Shown here in pieces: positions 1 to 8,965 of a DNA stretch of 64,000 nucleotides. A program made the position numbers and the translations under genes. The notes beneath the pieces were generated by a model. The model did no database searches. It was not told the origin of the DNA and worked only from the letters and a program-made list of their open reading frames with translations. Where the stretch lies: NCBI RefSeq assembly GCF_900105415.1, contig NZ_FNSM01000001.1, positions 6,635,501 through 6,699,500 of the forward strand, written 5' to 3'. Source of the DNA: Streptomyces sp. TLI_105. GTDB taxonomy: Bacteria; Actinomycetota; Actinomycetes; Streptomycetales; Streptomycetaceae. Positions within the stretch are counted from its first letter, which is position 1, and each line of letters starts with the position of its first letter.

Positions 1-1
1 C

Positions 2-415
2 GTCCCCGTCCACCAGGCGATCGCGGCCCTCGTCCACGAGAAGGCCGACACCCTGGTCCTGGACCTGGCCGGCCCCGTGCCGTACCAGGTGACCGGCTCC
101 GCGCTGCTCGCCCTCGCCGAGGGCCGCTCCAGCACCGACCCGCTCGACGACCCGGCCGTACGGGAAGCCGTGCGCGCCGTCGTGGCCGCCGAGCCCGCGG
201 TGCTCCGCGCCCACCTGGGCCCCGGCACCGCCGACGGCACGGTCGCGCTGGTCCTCGCCGCGGACGCCTCCCCGGCGGAGGCGGCCCAGCGCGTGGCCCG
301 CGCCCTGGCCGCCGACGAAACACTGAGGGCCCGCCTGGTGCGGGGCCTCGACCTGGCACTCCTGCCGGCCTCGGCCACGCCTCCCGGCGAGCCCTTCTAC
401 GTGAAGAACGTCTAG
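2..415 (+). CDS. SseB-family protein, C-terminal part (partial)
   Basis: The reading frame is open from base 2, runs in from upstream and stops at TAG 413-415, so only the last 137 residues are visible. The GTG at 77 is internal, because the frame upstream of it continues with protein-like sequence. The fragment is Ala/Leu/Glu rich and ends in FYVKNV. SseB N-terminal-domain proteins are usual at this position, just before DUF1844 and infC, in Streptomyces. The family name therefore rests partly on context. No catalytic motif is visible. The neighbouring DUF1844 gene is convergent and separated by 12 bp. The function of these proteins in actinobacteria is not established. Confidence 0.7.
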   Translation, partial: VPVHQAIAALVHEKADTLVLDLAGPVPYQVTGSALLALAEGRSSTDPLDDPAVREAVRAVVAAEPAVLRAHLGPGTADGTVALVLAADASPAEAAQRVARALAADETLRARLVRGLDLALLPASATPPGEPFYVKNV

Positions 416-427
416 CGCGAGGAACCC

Positions 428-805
428 CTAGCCGTACACCGGCCCCGTGTACTTCTCGCCCGGTCCCTGGCCCGGCTCGTCCGGGATCAGGGAGGCCTCG
501 CGGAAGGCGAGCTGGAGGGACTTCAGGCCGTCCCGCAGGGGAGCCGCGTGGAAGGAGGAGACCTCCGTCGCGCCGGCGTCCAGGAGGCCCGCGAGCGCGT
601 GGACCAGCTTGCGCGCCTCGTCGAGGTCCTTGTGCTTGTCGCCCTCCTCGGTGAGCCCGAGCTTCACGGCGGCGGCGCTCATCAGGTTGACGGCGACGGT
701 CACGATCACCTCGACCGCCGGGACCTCGGCGATGTCGCGGGTCATGGATTCGAAGTCGGGGGTTTCGGGGGAGTCCGGGGACTCGTTCTGGGGCGTCTCG
801 CTCAT
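428..805 (-). CDS. DUF1844 domain-containing protein
   Basis: This is a 125-residue acidic soluble protein. The start at 805 (MSETPQNE) gives the usual family length; the longer frame upstream only reads through the infC leader. After an acidic N-terminus of about 30 residues comes the DUF1844 helical core, with motifs EVIVTVAVNLMSAAAVKLGL and KDLDEARKLVHALAGL. The family is conserved next to infC in actinobacteria but has no proven function. The gene is divergent from infC, so the roughly 350 bp between them must carry both promoters. No membrane segment or signal peptide is present. Confidence 0.88.
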   Translation of the reverse strand: MSETPQNESPDSPETPDFESMTRDIAEVPAVEVIVTVAVNLMSAAAVKLGLTEEGDKHKDLDEARKLVHALAGLLDAGATEVSSFHAAPLRDGLKSLQLAFREASLIPDEPGQGPGEKYTGPVYG

Positions 806-1157
806 GCCCCACACGATATGCCGCTCCACGGTTCGCGGAGACCGCCGGGTCCTGCTAACCTTGTGTAACGACCGGCTGGACATCTCTGTGTCCGGCCCAC
901 AAGTGGAGGCTCCGTACTCCCACCTGACCACCCTCGCGGGTGGCGGGTCACCGGTCAGGTGGCGCCCATCGTTCCGTACGGACGATGGAGCCGCCCGATG
1001 CGCGCCCCGCGGTTGACCGCGGCGGTGCTCCGGTATTTCCGTGGAGCCCCGCCTGTGTCCCGTCCGGGGCGTTTTTCACGTGCCGGCTCGGTTGGTCAGA
1101 AACAGACAGTGCGCGTTCGTCCGCCAGGCGGTCGCGTGGTGCTACCGAGGAGGATCC
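806..1157 (+). promoter_or_regulatory. infC promoter region and structured mRNA leader with attenuator-like hairpin
   Basis: This 352-bp stretch has no gene. A weak promoter (TTCGCG, 18 bp, TAACCT at 856-861) could start the infC transcript. The leader then contains a hairpin at 966-988 (CCATCGT/ACGATGG arms), a CCGCGGT/ACCGCGG stem near 1007-1022, and a GCCCCG (1046-1051)/CGGGGC (1065-1070) stem followed by five T residues at 1072-1076. The last has the shape of an intrinsic terminator inside the leader, which suggests transcription attenuation of the infC-rpmI-rplT operon. The regulatory role is inferred; only the sequences are seen. Confidence 0.5.
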
Positions 1158-1817
1158 ATCAGCGCCGAGCCCCGCATCAACGACAGGATTCGCGTTCCCG
1201 AGGTGCGACTTGTCGGACCCAGCGGCGAGCAGGTCGGGATTGTTCCGCTTGCCAAGGCCCTGGAGCTCGCACAGGAGTACGACCTCGACCTGGTCGAGGT
1301 GGCGGCGAACGCCCGTCCGCCCGTGTGCAAGCTCATGGACTACGGGAAGTTCAAGTACGAGTCGGCCATGAAGGCCCGTGAGGCGCGCAAGAACCAGGCG
1401 CACACGGTCATCAAGGAGATGAAGCTCCGGCCGAAGATCGACCCGCACGACTATGACACCAAGAAGGGTCACGTCGTCCGGTTCCTGAAGCAGGGCGACA
1501 AGGTCAAGATCACGATCATGTTCCGTGGTCGTGAGCAGTCCCGCCCCGAGCTCGGTTTCCGACTGCTTCAGCGGCTGGCGTCGGACGTCGAGGAGCTTGG
1601 CTTCATCGAGTCCAACCCGAAGCAGGACGGCCGGAACATGATCATGGTTCTCGGCCCGCACAAGAAGAAGACCGAGGCCATGGCCGAGGCGCGTGAGGCC
1701 CAGGCCGCACGCAAGGCCGAGCGCCAGGGCGTCGCCTCCGACGAGGCCCCCGAGGCCCCGGTCGCCGAGGCTCCGGTCGCCGAGGCCGAGGCTCCGGTCG
1801 AGACCCCCGAGGCGTGA
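1158..1817 (+). CDS. infC: Translation initiation factor IF-3, AUC start codon
   Basis: IF-3 binds the 30S subunit, prevents premature 50S joining and proofreads the start codon and initiator tRNA. The N-domain ([20 protein letters not shown], about residues 5-75), a basic linker (KAREARKNQ) and the C-domain ([14 protein letters not shown]) are intact. A 40-residue tail rich in AEAPVAE follows, an extension usual in actinobacteria. The start is unusual: AGGAGG (1148-1153) sits 4 nt before ATC at 1158, which begins S-A-E-P-R-I-N-D. No in-frame ATG, GTG or TTG has a comparable ribosome-binding site. IF-3 discriminates against AUU/AUC, so this start fits autorepression as known for E. coli infC. 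The product has 219 residues. Confidence 0.93.
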   Translation: MSAEPRINDRIRVPEVRLVGPSGEQVGIVPLAKALELAQEYDLDLVEVAANARPPVCKLMDYGKFKYESAMKAREARKNQAHTVIKEMKLRPKIDPHDYDTKKGHVVRFLKQGDKVKITIMFRGREQSRPELGFRLLQRLASDVEELGFIESNPKQDGRNMIMVLGPHKKKTEAMAEAREAQAARKAERQGVASDEAPEAPVAEAPVAEAEAPVETPEA

Positions 1818-1823
1818 CCCCAC

Positions 1824-1917
1824 GGGCTGCCAACCAGGCAGCCCCGGGCCCCGCCCGGAACCACCAAACGAAGAACTGACGCTCCCGGATGTCCGGTGTT
1901 CGCACCGGGCGGGAGCG
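1824..1917 (+). promoter_or_regulatory. Structured infC-rpmI intergenic RNA with nested UUCG hairpin
   Basis: Two structures fill the gap before rpmI. One is a simple stem, GGGCTGCC (1824-1831) with GGCAGCCC (1837-1844). The other is nested: outer arms CGCTCCCG (1880-1887) and CGGGAGCG (1910-1917) enclose an inner CCGGTG-TTCG-CACCGG hairpin (1893-1908), a very stable UUCG tetraloop. It ends about 8 nt before the rpmI Shine-Dalgarno. In E. coli, L20 represses rpmI-rplT translation by binding RNA between infC and rpmI. This RNA is the obvious candidate for a similar operator, but that is inference. Confidence 0.5.
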
Positions 1918-1941
1918 CCACTGACGAGGAGATACGGCGCG

Positions 1942-2136
1942 ATGCCGAAGAACAAGACGCACTCCGGTGCCAAGAAGCGCTTCAAGGTCACCGGCTCGGG
2001 CAAGATCCTGCGCGAGCGCGCCGGCAAGCGCCACCTGCTCGAGCACAAGTCGTCCAAGCTGACGCGTCGCCTCACCGGCAACGCCGAGATGGCCCCGGGT
2101 GACGCCGCCAAGATCAAGAAGATGCTGGGCATCTGA
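1942..2136 (+). CDS. rpmI: 50S ribosomal protein L35
   Basis: This 64-residue, strongly basic protein is a structural component of the large ribosomal subunit. It starts [20 protein letters not shown] and ends KIKKMLGI, both typical of bL35, and its length is normal. A GAGGAGA Shine-Dalgarno lies about 9 nt upstream of the ATG at 1942. It is the middle gene of infC-rpmI-rplT, 124 bp after infC and 105 bp before rplT. The long spacers carry RNA structure, which is consistent with ribosomal-protein feedback on translation. Confidence 0.97.
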   Translation: MPKNKTHSGAKKRFKVTGSGKILRERAGKRHLLEHKSSKLTRRLTGNAEMAPGDAAKIKKMLGI

Positions 2137-2145
2137 GTTGATCTC

Positions 2146-2225
2146 CCGCCCCCGGCGACGGGGGCATCCGGCAGAGACCGGGAACCATTCGTATTTCGGG
2201 TCGTGTGAGGACCACCACGACCCCG
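2146..2225 (+). promoter_or_regulatory. rpmI-rplT intergenic hairpins
   Basis: Between rpmI and rplT lie a CCCCCGG...CGGGGG stem near 2147-2164 and a stem with arms GGGTCGTG and CACGACCC around 2199-2224, which finishes just before the AAGGAG ribosome-binding site (2229-2234) of rplT. No T-tract follows either stem, so they are not obvious terminators. They may tune rplT translation. Confidence 0.35.
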
Positions 2226-2241
2226 CTACAAGGAGTTAAAA

Positions 2242-2628
2242 GTGGCACGCGTCAAGCGGGCAGTCAACGCCCACAAGAAGCGCCGGGCGATCCTCGAGGC
2301 GGCCTCCGGCTACCGCGGTCAGCGTTCGCGCCTGTACCGCAAGGCCAAGGAGCAGGTCACCCACTCGCTGGTCTACAACTACAACGACCGCAAGAAGCGC
2401 AAGGGCGACTTCCGTCAGCTGTGGATCCAGCGCATCAACGCCGCTGCCCGCCAGAACGGCATGACGTACAACCGCCTCATCCAGGGTCTGAAGGCCGCCA
2501 ACATCGAGGTGGACCGCAAGATCCTCGCCGAGCTGGCCGTCAACGACATCAACGCGTTCGCCGCGCTGGTCGAGGTCGCGCAGAAGGCCCTCCCGGCCGA
2601 CGTCAACGCCCCGAAGGTCGCCGCCTGA
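2242..2628 (+). CDS. rplT: 50S ribosomal protein L20
   Basis: L20 binds 23S rRNA directly early in 50S assembly and in several bacteria represses its own operon. The protein has 128 residues, is very basic in its N-terminal half ([20 protein letters not shown], then [15 protein letters not shown]) and has the conserved globular C-half ([22 protein letters not shown]). It starts at GTG 2242 with AAGGAG 7 nt upstream. It is the last gene of the infC operon and is followed by a strong hairpin at 2653-2685. Confidence 0.97.
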   Translation: MARVKRAVNAHKKRRAILEAASGYRGQRSRLYRKAKEQVTHSLVYNYNDRKKRKGDFRQLWIQRINAAARQNGMTYNRLIQGLKAANIEVDRKILAELAVNDINAFAALVEVAQKALPADVNAPKVAA

Positions 2629-2652
2629 TCTTCCAGGCCGCAGTACCTCTGC

Positions 2653-2685
2653 CCGGACCCGCAGGCCTCACGCCTGCGGGTCCGG
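2653..2685 (+). terminator. Terminator hairpin after rplT
   Basis: A perfect 14-bp stem (CCGGACCCGCAGGC with its complement) closes on the 5-nt loop CTCAC, 24 nt after the rplT stop. There is no clear T-tract, which is common for Streptomyces terminators. Confidence 0.75.
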
Positions 2686-2739
2686 CGCGTTGACCGCCCT
2701 TCAGCCGACGTACCCGACGAGTCAGAGAGCCGCAGGCAC

Positions 2740-3579
2740 ATGTCCACCCCCGAGCTGATCTCCCCGCGTTCCCCGCGCGTCGTCGCCGCCCGGCGGCTCG
2801 CCAAGCGCAACTTCCGGGGCAAGGACCGCCTCTTCATCGCCGAGGGCCCGCAGGCCGTCCGCGAGGCCGTCGACCACCGCGGCCCCGGCGGAGAGCCCAC
2901 CCTCGTCGAACTGTTCACCACCGTCGAGGCCGCCGAGCGCTACACCGCGATCGTCGACGCCGCCCGCGCCGCGGGAGCCCGCGTCCACTTCGCCTCCGAC
3001 GCCGTCCTCGCCGAGGTCTCCCAGACCGTCACCCCGCAGGGCCTCGTCGGCGTCTGCCGGTTCCTCGACTCGCCGTTCGAGGAGATCGTCGCGGCCCGGC
3101 CCAAGCTGGTCGCCGTCCTCGCGCACGTCCGCGACCCCGGGAACGCCGGCACCGTGCTGCGCTGCGCCGACGCGGCCGGCGCCGACGCCGTCGTCCTCAC
3201 CGACGCCTCCGTCGACCTCTACAACCCCAAGTCCGTCCGCGCCTCCGTCGGCTCCCTCTTCCACCTCCCGGTGGCCGTCGGCGTCCCCGTCGAGCAGGCC
3301 GTCGCCGGACTCAAGAGCGCGGGCGTGCGGATCCTCGCCGCCGACGGGGCCGGACAGGACGACCTCGACGACGAGCTCGACGCCGGCACCATGGGCGGGC
3401 CCACCGCCTGGATCTTCGGCAACGAGGCCTGGGGGCTGCCCGAGGAGACCCGGGCGCTCGCCGACGCCGTCGTCCGCGTCCCGATCCACGGCAAGGCCGA
3501 GAGCCTCAACCTCGCCACCGCCGCCGCGGTCTGCCTGTACGCCTCCGCCCGTGCCCAGCGCCCCCGAACCTCCGCCTGA
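2740..3579 (+). CDS. TrmH-family (SpoU) RNA 2'-O-methyltransferase
   Basis: This 279-residue SPOUT-class enzyme probably transfers methyl from SAM to a ribose 2'-OH in rRNA or tRNA. The N-terminal RNA-binding substrate domain (RLAKRNFRGKDRLFIAEGPQ) is followed by the knotted domain with all three motifs: DPGNAGTVLRCADAAGADAV, FGNEAWGLPEE, and IPIHGKAESLNLATAAAVCL. The conserved N and R residues of motif 1 are present. The target base cannot be read from sequence. It sits between rplT and the histidine kinase in the same direction. The ATG at 2740 has only a weak ribosome-binding site. A second SpoU gene occurs at 53198. Confidence 0.9.
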   Translation: MSTPELISPRSPRVVAARRLAKRNFRGKDRLFIAEGPQAVREAVDHRGPGGEPTLVELFTTVEAAERYTAIVDAARAAGARVHFASDAVLAEVSQTVTPQGLVGVCRFLDSPFEEIVAARPKLVAVLAHVRDPGNAGTVLRCADAAGADAVVLTDASVDLYNPKSVRASVGSLFHLPVAVGVPVEQAVAGLKSAGVRILAADGAGQDDLDDELDAGTMGGPTAWIFGNEAWGLPEETRALADAVVRVPIHGKAESLNLATAAAVCLYASARAQRPRTSA

Positions 3580-3660
3580 GGGGTCCAATCCGCCCTCCCC
3601 GCCCAGTAGAGTGACGCACTCGGGGGCCCACTGCGCTACACGGAGGGGTGGGATACGGGG

Positions 3661-4854
3661 ATGACGGTCGGCACGCACAGTCCCGCACAGGCACGGAGCA
3701 CCACGCCGCACGCCCCGGAGCCGTCCGGGCCCGGCGCCCCGCACACCCCGGAACCGGCCGGACCCGGCGCCGCGCCGGGCCCGGCAGAGGCGGCCGGTTT
3801 CGCCGGGATCGACCCCGACGACCTGCCCGACGGTCTCGTCATCGCCGACGAGACCGGTCGCGTCGTCCGCTTCAACGCCGCCGCCGCCCGCATCACCGCC
3901 GTCCCCGGCGACCGCGCCCTCGGCCTCCCCCTCGACGAGGCGCTGCCCCTGGAGGACCTCAAGGGACGCCGCTGGTGGGCGCTGACCGATCCGTACGGCG
4001 GACTCTCCACCCGCCGCGGCCAGCCCGAGCGCAACCTGCTGCTCCCCGGCGGCCGCGAGGTCCTCGTCTCCGCCCGGTACGTCCGCGAGCACCCCACCGG
4101 ACCCGTCCGCCGGGTCGTGGTCTCCCTGCGCGGCACCGAGGCGCGCCGCCGCACCGAGCGCAGCCACGCCGAGCTCATCGCCACCGTCGCCCACGAACTG
4201 CGCTCGCCGCTGACCTCCGTGAAGGGCTTCACCGCCACCCTCCTCGACAAGTGGGAGCGGTTCAACGACGAGCAGAAGCGGCTCATGCTGGAGACGGTCG
4301 ACGCCGACGCGGGCCGCATCAAGCGGCTCATCGCCGAACTCCTCGACATCTCCCGGATCGACTCCGGCCGCCTCGAAGTGCGCCGCCAGCCCGTCGACAT
4401 CGCCGCCGCCGTCGGCCGGCACATCCAGGTGCACACCACCGCCGGCCAGTCCCCCGACCGTTTCTTCGTACGGATCAGGCCACAGCTGCCCGCGCTCTGG
4501 GCCGACCCCGACAAGATCGACCAGATCCTCGGGAACCTCCTCGAAAATGCGGTGCGCCACGGCGAGGGAACCGTCACCATCGAGGTGGCACCGACCACGC
4601 TGGGCGACGACGGGGAAGAGGGGACGGAGGTCACCGTGAGCGACGAGGGACCCGGCATCCCCGAAGAGTCGATGAGCCGCGTCTTCACCCGCTTCTGGCG
4701 GGGCAGCAAACGCGGCGGCACCGGCCTCGGCCTCTACATCGTCAAGGGCGTCGTCGAGGCCCACGGCGGCACCATCACCGTCGGACGGGGCCCCCGTGGC
4801 GGGGCCGAGTTCCGATTTATCCTGCCCGTCGGCACCCCGGCCCACCTCCTCTGA
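3661..4854 (+). CDS. Soluble PAS-domain sensor histidine kinase
   Basis: This 397-residue kinase of a two-component system has no response regulator beside it. A Pro/Ala-rich N-terminus of about 35 residues precedes a PAS fold (LPDGLVIADETGRVVRFNAA, about 50-140). The HisKA domain has its phospho-acceptor in ATVAHELRSPLTSVKGF (His178), and the HATPase domain has an N box (LGNLLENAVRH), a G1 box (DEGPGIPEE) and a G2 box (GGTGLGLYIVKG). There is no transmembrane helix or signal peptide, so sensing should be cytoplasmic through the PAS domain. A possible -10 (TAGAGT, 3607-3612) lies upstream. It is conserved between the SpoU gene and pheS; its partner is unknown (orphan kinase). Confidence 0.92.
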   Translation: MTVGTHSPAQARSTTPHAPEPSGPGAPHTPEPAGPGAAPGPAEAAGFAGIDPDDLPDGLVIADETGRVVRFNAAAARITAVPGDRALGLPLDEALPLEDLKGRRWWALTDPYGGLSTRRGQPERNLLLPGGREVLVSARYVREHPTGPVRRVVVSLRGTEARRRTERSHAELIATVAHELRSPLTSVKGFTATLLDKWERFNDEQKRLMLETVDADAGRIKRLIAELLDISRIDSGRLEVRRQPVDIAAAVGRHIQVHTTAGQSPDRFFVRIRPQLPALWADPDKIDQILGNLLENAVRHGEGTVTIEVAPTTLGDDGEEGTEVTVSDEGPGIPEESMSRVFTRFWRGSKRGGTGLGLYIVKGVVEAHGGTITVGRGPRGGAEFRFILPVGTPAHLL

Positions 4855-4932
4855 CGTCTCAGCAGTCGAGACCGCACGAGATCAGGAGCCGTTCGGCCTG
4901 CCCACGGGCTCATTCGCGTCCCCGCGCCCCGT

Positions 4933-4938
4933 TAGACT
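4933..4938 (+). promoter_or_regulatory. Candidate -10 element of pheST
   Basis: TAGACT at 4933-4938 lies about 73 nt before the pheS start and resembles an HrdB-type -10 hexamer; no good -35 is visible. The leader between it and pheS shows no T-box features. Confidence 0.4.
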
Positions 4939-5010
4939 CGTCCTTTGGCACGTTTGCGCCCTTGACGTCGAGCGGGGCCGCCCAGCCAGCCAACGGAAGC
5001 ACGGGAAGAG

Positions 5011-6150
5011 ATGTCCGCACCCAATAAGTCGTACGACCCGGTTGAGGTCGAGGCACTGAAACCGGAAGAGATCGAGCGCATGCGGGACGAGGCGCTCGCC
5101 GCCTTCGCCGCCGCGGGCGACCTCGACGCGCTCGCGCACGCGAAGACGGCGCACACCGGTGGCACCTCGCCGCTGGCGCTCGCCAACCGGGAGATCGGCG
5201 CCCTGCCTCCCCAGGCCAAGGCCGCCGCCGGAAAGGTCGTGGGCCAGGCCCGCGGCGTCGTTTCCAAGGCGCTCGCCGCCCGCCAGGCCGAGCTGGAGGC
5301 CGAGCGCGACGCCCGCGTCCTCGTGGAGGAGGCCGTCGACGTCACCCTGCCGTACGACCGCGTCCCGGCCGGCGCCCGGCACCCGCTGACCACGCTCATG
5401 GAGCGGGTCTCCGACGTGTTCGTCGCCATGGGGTACGAGGTCGCCGAGGGTCCCGAGGTCGAGGCGGAGTGGTTCAACTTCGACGCCCTCAACTTCGTCC
5501 CGGACCACCCGGCCCGGCAGATGCAGGACACCTTCTTCGTCCAGGGAACCTCCCCCGACGGAAAGGCCACCACGGGCGACGAGTCCGGCGTCGTGCTCCG
5601 TACGCACACCTCGCCGGTCCAGGCCCGCACCCTCATCGACCGGGAGCCCCCGGTCTACGTGGTGTGCCCCGGCCGCGTGTACCGCACCGACGAACTCGAC
5701 GCCACGCACACCCCGGTCTTCCACCAGATCGAGCTGCTCGCCGTCGACGAGGGCCTGACCATGGCCGACCTCAAGGGCACCCTCGACCACATGGTCCAGG
5801 CGCTCTTCGGCCCGGACATGAAGACCCGCCTGCGGCCGAACTTCTTCCCCTTCACCGAGCCGTCCGCCGAGATGGACATGCTCTGCTACGTCTGCCGCGG
5901 CGAGTCCGTCGGCAACCCGGACCGTCCCTGCCGCACCTGCGGCAGCGAGGGCTGGATCGAGCTCGGCGGCTGCGGCATGGTCAACCCGAAGGTTCTCGTC
6001 GCCGCCGGTGTGGACCCCGAGAAGTACAGCGGATTCGCCTTCGGGTTCGGCATCGAGCGGATGCTGATGTTCCGCCACAACGTCGAAGACATGCGAGACA
6101 TGGTCGAGGGTGACGTCCGGTTCACCCGGCCGTTCGGGATGGAGATCTGA
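5011..6150 (+). CDS. pheS: Phenylalanine--tRNA ligase alpha subunit
   Basis: This is the catalytic subunit of the cytoplasmic alpha2-beta2 enzyme that charges tRNA-Phe. The 379-residue protein has the N-terminal coiled-coil ([20 protein letters not shown]), class II motif 2 around [20 protein letters not shown], and motif 3 in [20 protein letters not shown]. Four Cys residues in CYVCRG...CRTCGSEG form a possible zinc site that many PheS lack. GGAAGAG precedes the ATG at 5011. Its TGA overlaps the pheT ATG by one base, so the two subunits are probably translationally coupled. Confidence 0.97.
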   Translation: MSAPNKSYDPVEVEALKPEEIERMRDEALAAFAAAGDLDALAHAKTAHTGGTSPLALANREIGALPPQAKAAAGKVVGQARGVVSKALAARQAELEAERDARVLVEEAVDVTLPYDRVPAGARHPLTTLMERVSDVFVAMGYEVAEGPEVEAEWFNFDALNFVPDHPARQMQDTFFVQGTSPDGKATTGDESGVVLRTHTSPVQARTLIDREPPVYVVCPGRVYRTDELDATHTPVFHQIELLAVDEGLTMADLKGTLDHMVQALFGPDMKTRLRPNFFPFTEPSAEMDMLCYVCRGESVGNPDRPCRTCGSEGWIELGGCGMVNPKVLVAAGVDPEKYSGFAFGFGIERMLMFRHNVEDMRDMVEGDVRFTRPFGMEI

Positions 6151-8681
6151 TGCGGGTCCCGCTTTCTTGGCTGCGGGAGTACGTCGACCTGCCGGCGACG
6201 GCGACCGGCCGCGACGTCCAGGCCAAGCTCATTTCGGCAGGCCTCGAGGTCGAGACCGTCGAGCGGCTCGGCGCCGGCCTGACCGGTCCGCTGGTGGTCG
6301 GCAAGGTCCTCACCATCGAGGAGCTGACGGAGTTCAAGAAGCCCATCCGCTTCTGCACCGTCGACGTCGGCCAGGCCAACGGCACCGGCGAGCCCCAGGA
6401 GATCATCTGCGGCGCCCGGAACTTCGCCGAGGGCGACAAGGTCGTCGTGGCGCTGCCCGGCGCCGTGCTCCCCGGTGACTTCCGGATCGCCGAGCGCAAG
6501 ACGTACGGCCGCGTCTCCCGGGGCATGATCTGCTCCGGCGACGAGCTCGGCATGGGCGACGACGGCACGCACGGCATCATCGTGCTGCCGCCGGAGCACG
6601 AGGTCGGCACCGACGCCACGGTCCTCCTGGAGCTGTTCGACGAGGTCCTCGACATCGCCGTCACCCCGGACCGCGGCTACTGCCTCTCCATGCGCGGTGT
6701 CGCCCGTGAGACGGCCACCGCCTACGGCCTGCCGCTGCGCGACCCGGCGCTCCTCGACGTGCCCGCGCCGAACTCGTACGGCTACCCGGTCCAGATCGCC
6801 GACCCGATCGGCTGCGACCGCTTCACCGCCCGTACGGTCGTCGGTCTCGACCCCGAGGCCCGCAGTCCCATCTGGCTGCAGCGCCGCCTGCAGAAGGCGG
6901 GCATGCGCCCGATCTCGCTCGCCGTCGACATCACCAACTACGTGATGATCGAGCTCGGCCAGCCGCTGCACGCGTACGACCGCAGCCGGATCGACGGCCC
7001 CATCGGGGTCCGCCGCGCCGCCGCCGGCGAGAAGTTCACCACCCTCGACGGCACCGCGCGCGTCCTCGATTCCGGGGACCTGGTCATCACCGACAACCGC
7101 GGACCGATCGGCCTCGCCGGTGTCATGGGCGGCGCCAACACCGAGATCGCCGACCCGGTGACCGACCCGGAGACCGGCATCGTCACCGGCACCACCGAGG
7201 TCGTCATCGAGGCCGCGCACTTCGACGCGATCTCGATCGCCCGCACGGCCCGCCGCCACAAGCTGTCCTCCGAGGCGTCCAAGCGCTTCGAGCGCGGTGT
7301 CGACCCGCAGGCCGCCGCCGCTGCCGCGCAGCGCTGCGTCGACCTGCTCGTGCTGCTCGCGGGCGGCACCGCCGAGGCCGGCGTCACCGAGATCGCCGCC
7401 CCCTCCGCGCCGCACACCATCACGATGCCGGCGAACCACCCCGACAAGGTCGCGGGCGTCGACTACGGCCGCGAGACCGTCGTCCGCCGCCTCCAGGAGG
7501 TCGGCTGCGACGTCTACGGCCAGGACGAGCTCGTCGTCACCGTCCCGTCGTGGCGTCCCGACCTCTACGTGCCGAACGACCTCGCCGAAGAGGTCATCCG
7601 CCTGGAGGGCTACGAGAACCTGCCCTCCACGCTGCCCAAGCCCCCGGCGGGCCGCGGGCTCACCGACCGCCAGCGCGTCCACCGCCGGGTGGGCCGCGCC
7701 CTGGCCGGCGCCGGCTACGTCGAGGCGCTGAACTACCCGTTCATCGGCGAGCAGGCCCTCGACCACCTCGGTCTCGACGCGGACGACGCCCGTCGCCGCC
7801 TCGTGAAGCTGGTCAACCCGCTCTCGGACGAGGAGCCCGCGCTCCGTACGACGCTGCTCCCGGGCCTGCTCGGCGCGCTCCGTCGCAACGACAGCCGCGG
7901 CAGCCACGACCTGGCGCTCTTCGAGACCGGTCTGGTCTTCCGGCCGACCGAGGGCCAGCCGGGCGTCGCCGTCCGCCTGGGCGTCGACCGCCGCCCCACC
8001 GACGAGGAGATCGCCTCGGTCAACGCCGCGCTGCCCGAGCAGCCGCGCCGCGCCGCCGTCGTCCTCGCCGGTGCGCGCGAGCAGGCCGGCTGGTGGGGCA
8101 AGGGCCGTCCGTCCGACTGGGCGGACGCGATCGAGGCCGGCCGGACCGTGGCCGCCGAGGCGGGTGTCGAGCTGATCATCAGCGCCGACCAGCACGCGCC
8201 CTGGCACCCGGGCCGCTGCGCCGCGTTCCACGTCGAGGTGGACGGCGAGAAGGTCCTCGTCGGCCACGCCGGCGAGCTCCACCCGCGCGTGGTGAAGGCG
8301 TTCGGCCTCCCGGCCCGCGCCTGCGCGATGGAGATCGACCTGGACCTCCTGGAGAAGGCGAACGAGGGCCCCGTGAAGGCCCCCCGGATCTCCTCCTTCC
8401 CGGTCGCCACCCAGGACGTCGCCCTGGTCGTCGCCGCGGACGTCCCGGCCGCCGAGGTCGAGGCCGCCCTCACCGAGGGCGCGGGTGAACTCCTGGAGTC
8501 CATCCGGCTGTTCGACGTCTACACCGGCGACCAGCTCGGCGAGGGCAGCAAGTCCCTGGCGTACGCGCTGAAGTTCCGCGCCTCGGACCGCACGCTGACG
8601 GTCGACGAGGCCAGCGCGGCCCGCGACGCGGCGGTGGCCCTGGCCGCCGAGCGCACGGGCGCCGTCCTGCGCGGCGCCTGA
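6150..8681 (+). CDS. pheT: Phenylalanine--tRNA ligase beta subunit
   Basis: This 843-residue partner of PheS carries tRNA recognition and editing. In order it has the N-terminal fold and EMAP-type tRNA-binding domain ([12 protein letters not shown] through [10 protein letters not shown], about 40-155), the B3/B4 editing domain ([18 protein letters not shown], about 215-400), the B5 domain, the catalytic-like core ([17 protein letters not shown]), and the C-terminal anticodon-binding FDX-ACB domain ([20 protein letters not shown], about 748-843). Length is typical for actinobacteria. It starts within the pheS stop codon and ends 19 bp before a strong terminator. Confidence 0.97.
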   Translation: MRVPLSWLREYVDLPATATGRDVQAKLISAGLEVETVERLGAGLTGPLVVGKVLTIEELTEFKKPIRFCTVDVGQANGTGEPQEIICGARNFAEGDKVVVALPGAVLPGDFRIAERKTYGRVSRGMICSGDELGMGDDGTHGIIVLPPEHEVGTDATVLLELFDEVLDIAVTPDRGYCLSMRGVARETATAYGLPLRDPALLDVPAPNSYGYPVQIADPIGCDRFTARTVVGLDPEARSPIWLQRRLQKAGMRPISLAVDITNYVMIELGQPLHAYDRSRIDGPIGVRRAAAGEKFTTLDGTARVLDSGDLVITDNRGPIGLAGVMGGANTEIADPVTDPETGIVTGTTEVVIEAAHFDAISIARTARRHKLSSEASKRFERGVDPQAAAAAAQRCVDLLVLLAGGTAEAGVTEIAAPSAPHTITMPANHPDKVAGVDYGRETVVRRLQEVGCDVYGQDELVVTVPSWRPDLYVPNDLAEEVIRLEGYENLPSTLPKPPAGRGLTDRQRVHRRVGRALAGAGYVEALNYPFIGEQALDHLGLDADDARRRLVKLVNPLSDEEPALRTTLLPGLLGALRRNDSRGSHDLALFETGLVFRPTEGQPGVAVRLGVDRRPTDEEIASVNAALPEQPRRAAVVLAGAREQAGWWGKGRPSDWADAIEAGRTVAAEAGVELIISADQHAPWHPGRCAAFHVEVDGEKVLVGHAGELHPRVVKAFGLPARACAMEIDLDLLEKANEGPVKAPRISSFPVATQDVALVVAADVPAAEVEAALTEGAGELLESIRLFDVYTGDQLGEGSKSLAYALKFRASDRTLTVDEASAARDAAVALAAERTGAVLRGA

Positions 8682-8699
8682 CGCACCGCGGTACCACCA

Positions 8700-8736
8700 G
8701 GAGGGCCGCCCCGGGGATTCCCCGGGGCGGCCCTCC
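8700..8736 (+). terminator. Strong terminator after pheT
   Basis: A perfect 17-bp GC-rich stem (arms 8700-8716 and 8720-8736) with the 3-nt loop ATT lies 19 bp after the pheT stop. It should end the pheST transcript. Confidence 0.88.
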
Positions 8737-8965
8737 GCCGTTCGCGGGAGCCGGAAACCGCACGCCTGCCCCGGGCCCGGCCGTCCGTGCGCGTGGCGAA
8801 GCCCTGGCGAAGGGCGGCGCGGTGGGGGTGCTCACTCCTTCGGGTGAGATTGCCGGGGGCTGTTCCATGGCGCCCCACGCGGTCGGCAGAATCGACGCGG
8901 CCGCAGGGGCGGACCTGTGTGCCGCAGCGCTTCCGGGCGCTGTCGGGGCTCGGGAAGGGCCGTGC

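Noticed and set aside
1041..1157. A longer IF-3 starting at GTG 1041.
   Set aside because: The added 39 residues read through the leader hairpin, have no family match and no ribosome-binding site.
2722..4845. A 707-codon open frame on the minus strand opposite the SpoU and kinase genes, and similar long frames opposite pheT, the ABC-F gene and bluB-cobT.
   Set aside because: They are composition shadows of real genes on the other strand, Gly/Asp/Val or Arg/Pro rich with no domain motif, and are common in DNA of this GC content.
4855..5010. A T-box leader before pheST.
   Set aside because: The region is too short and lacks the conserved T-box sequence.
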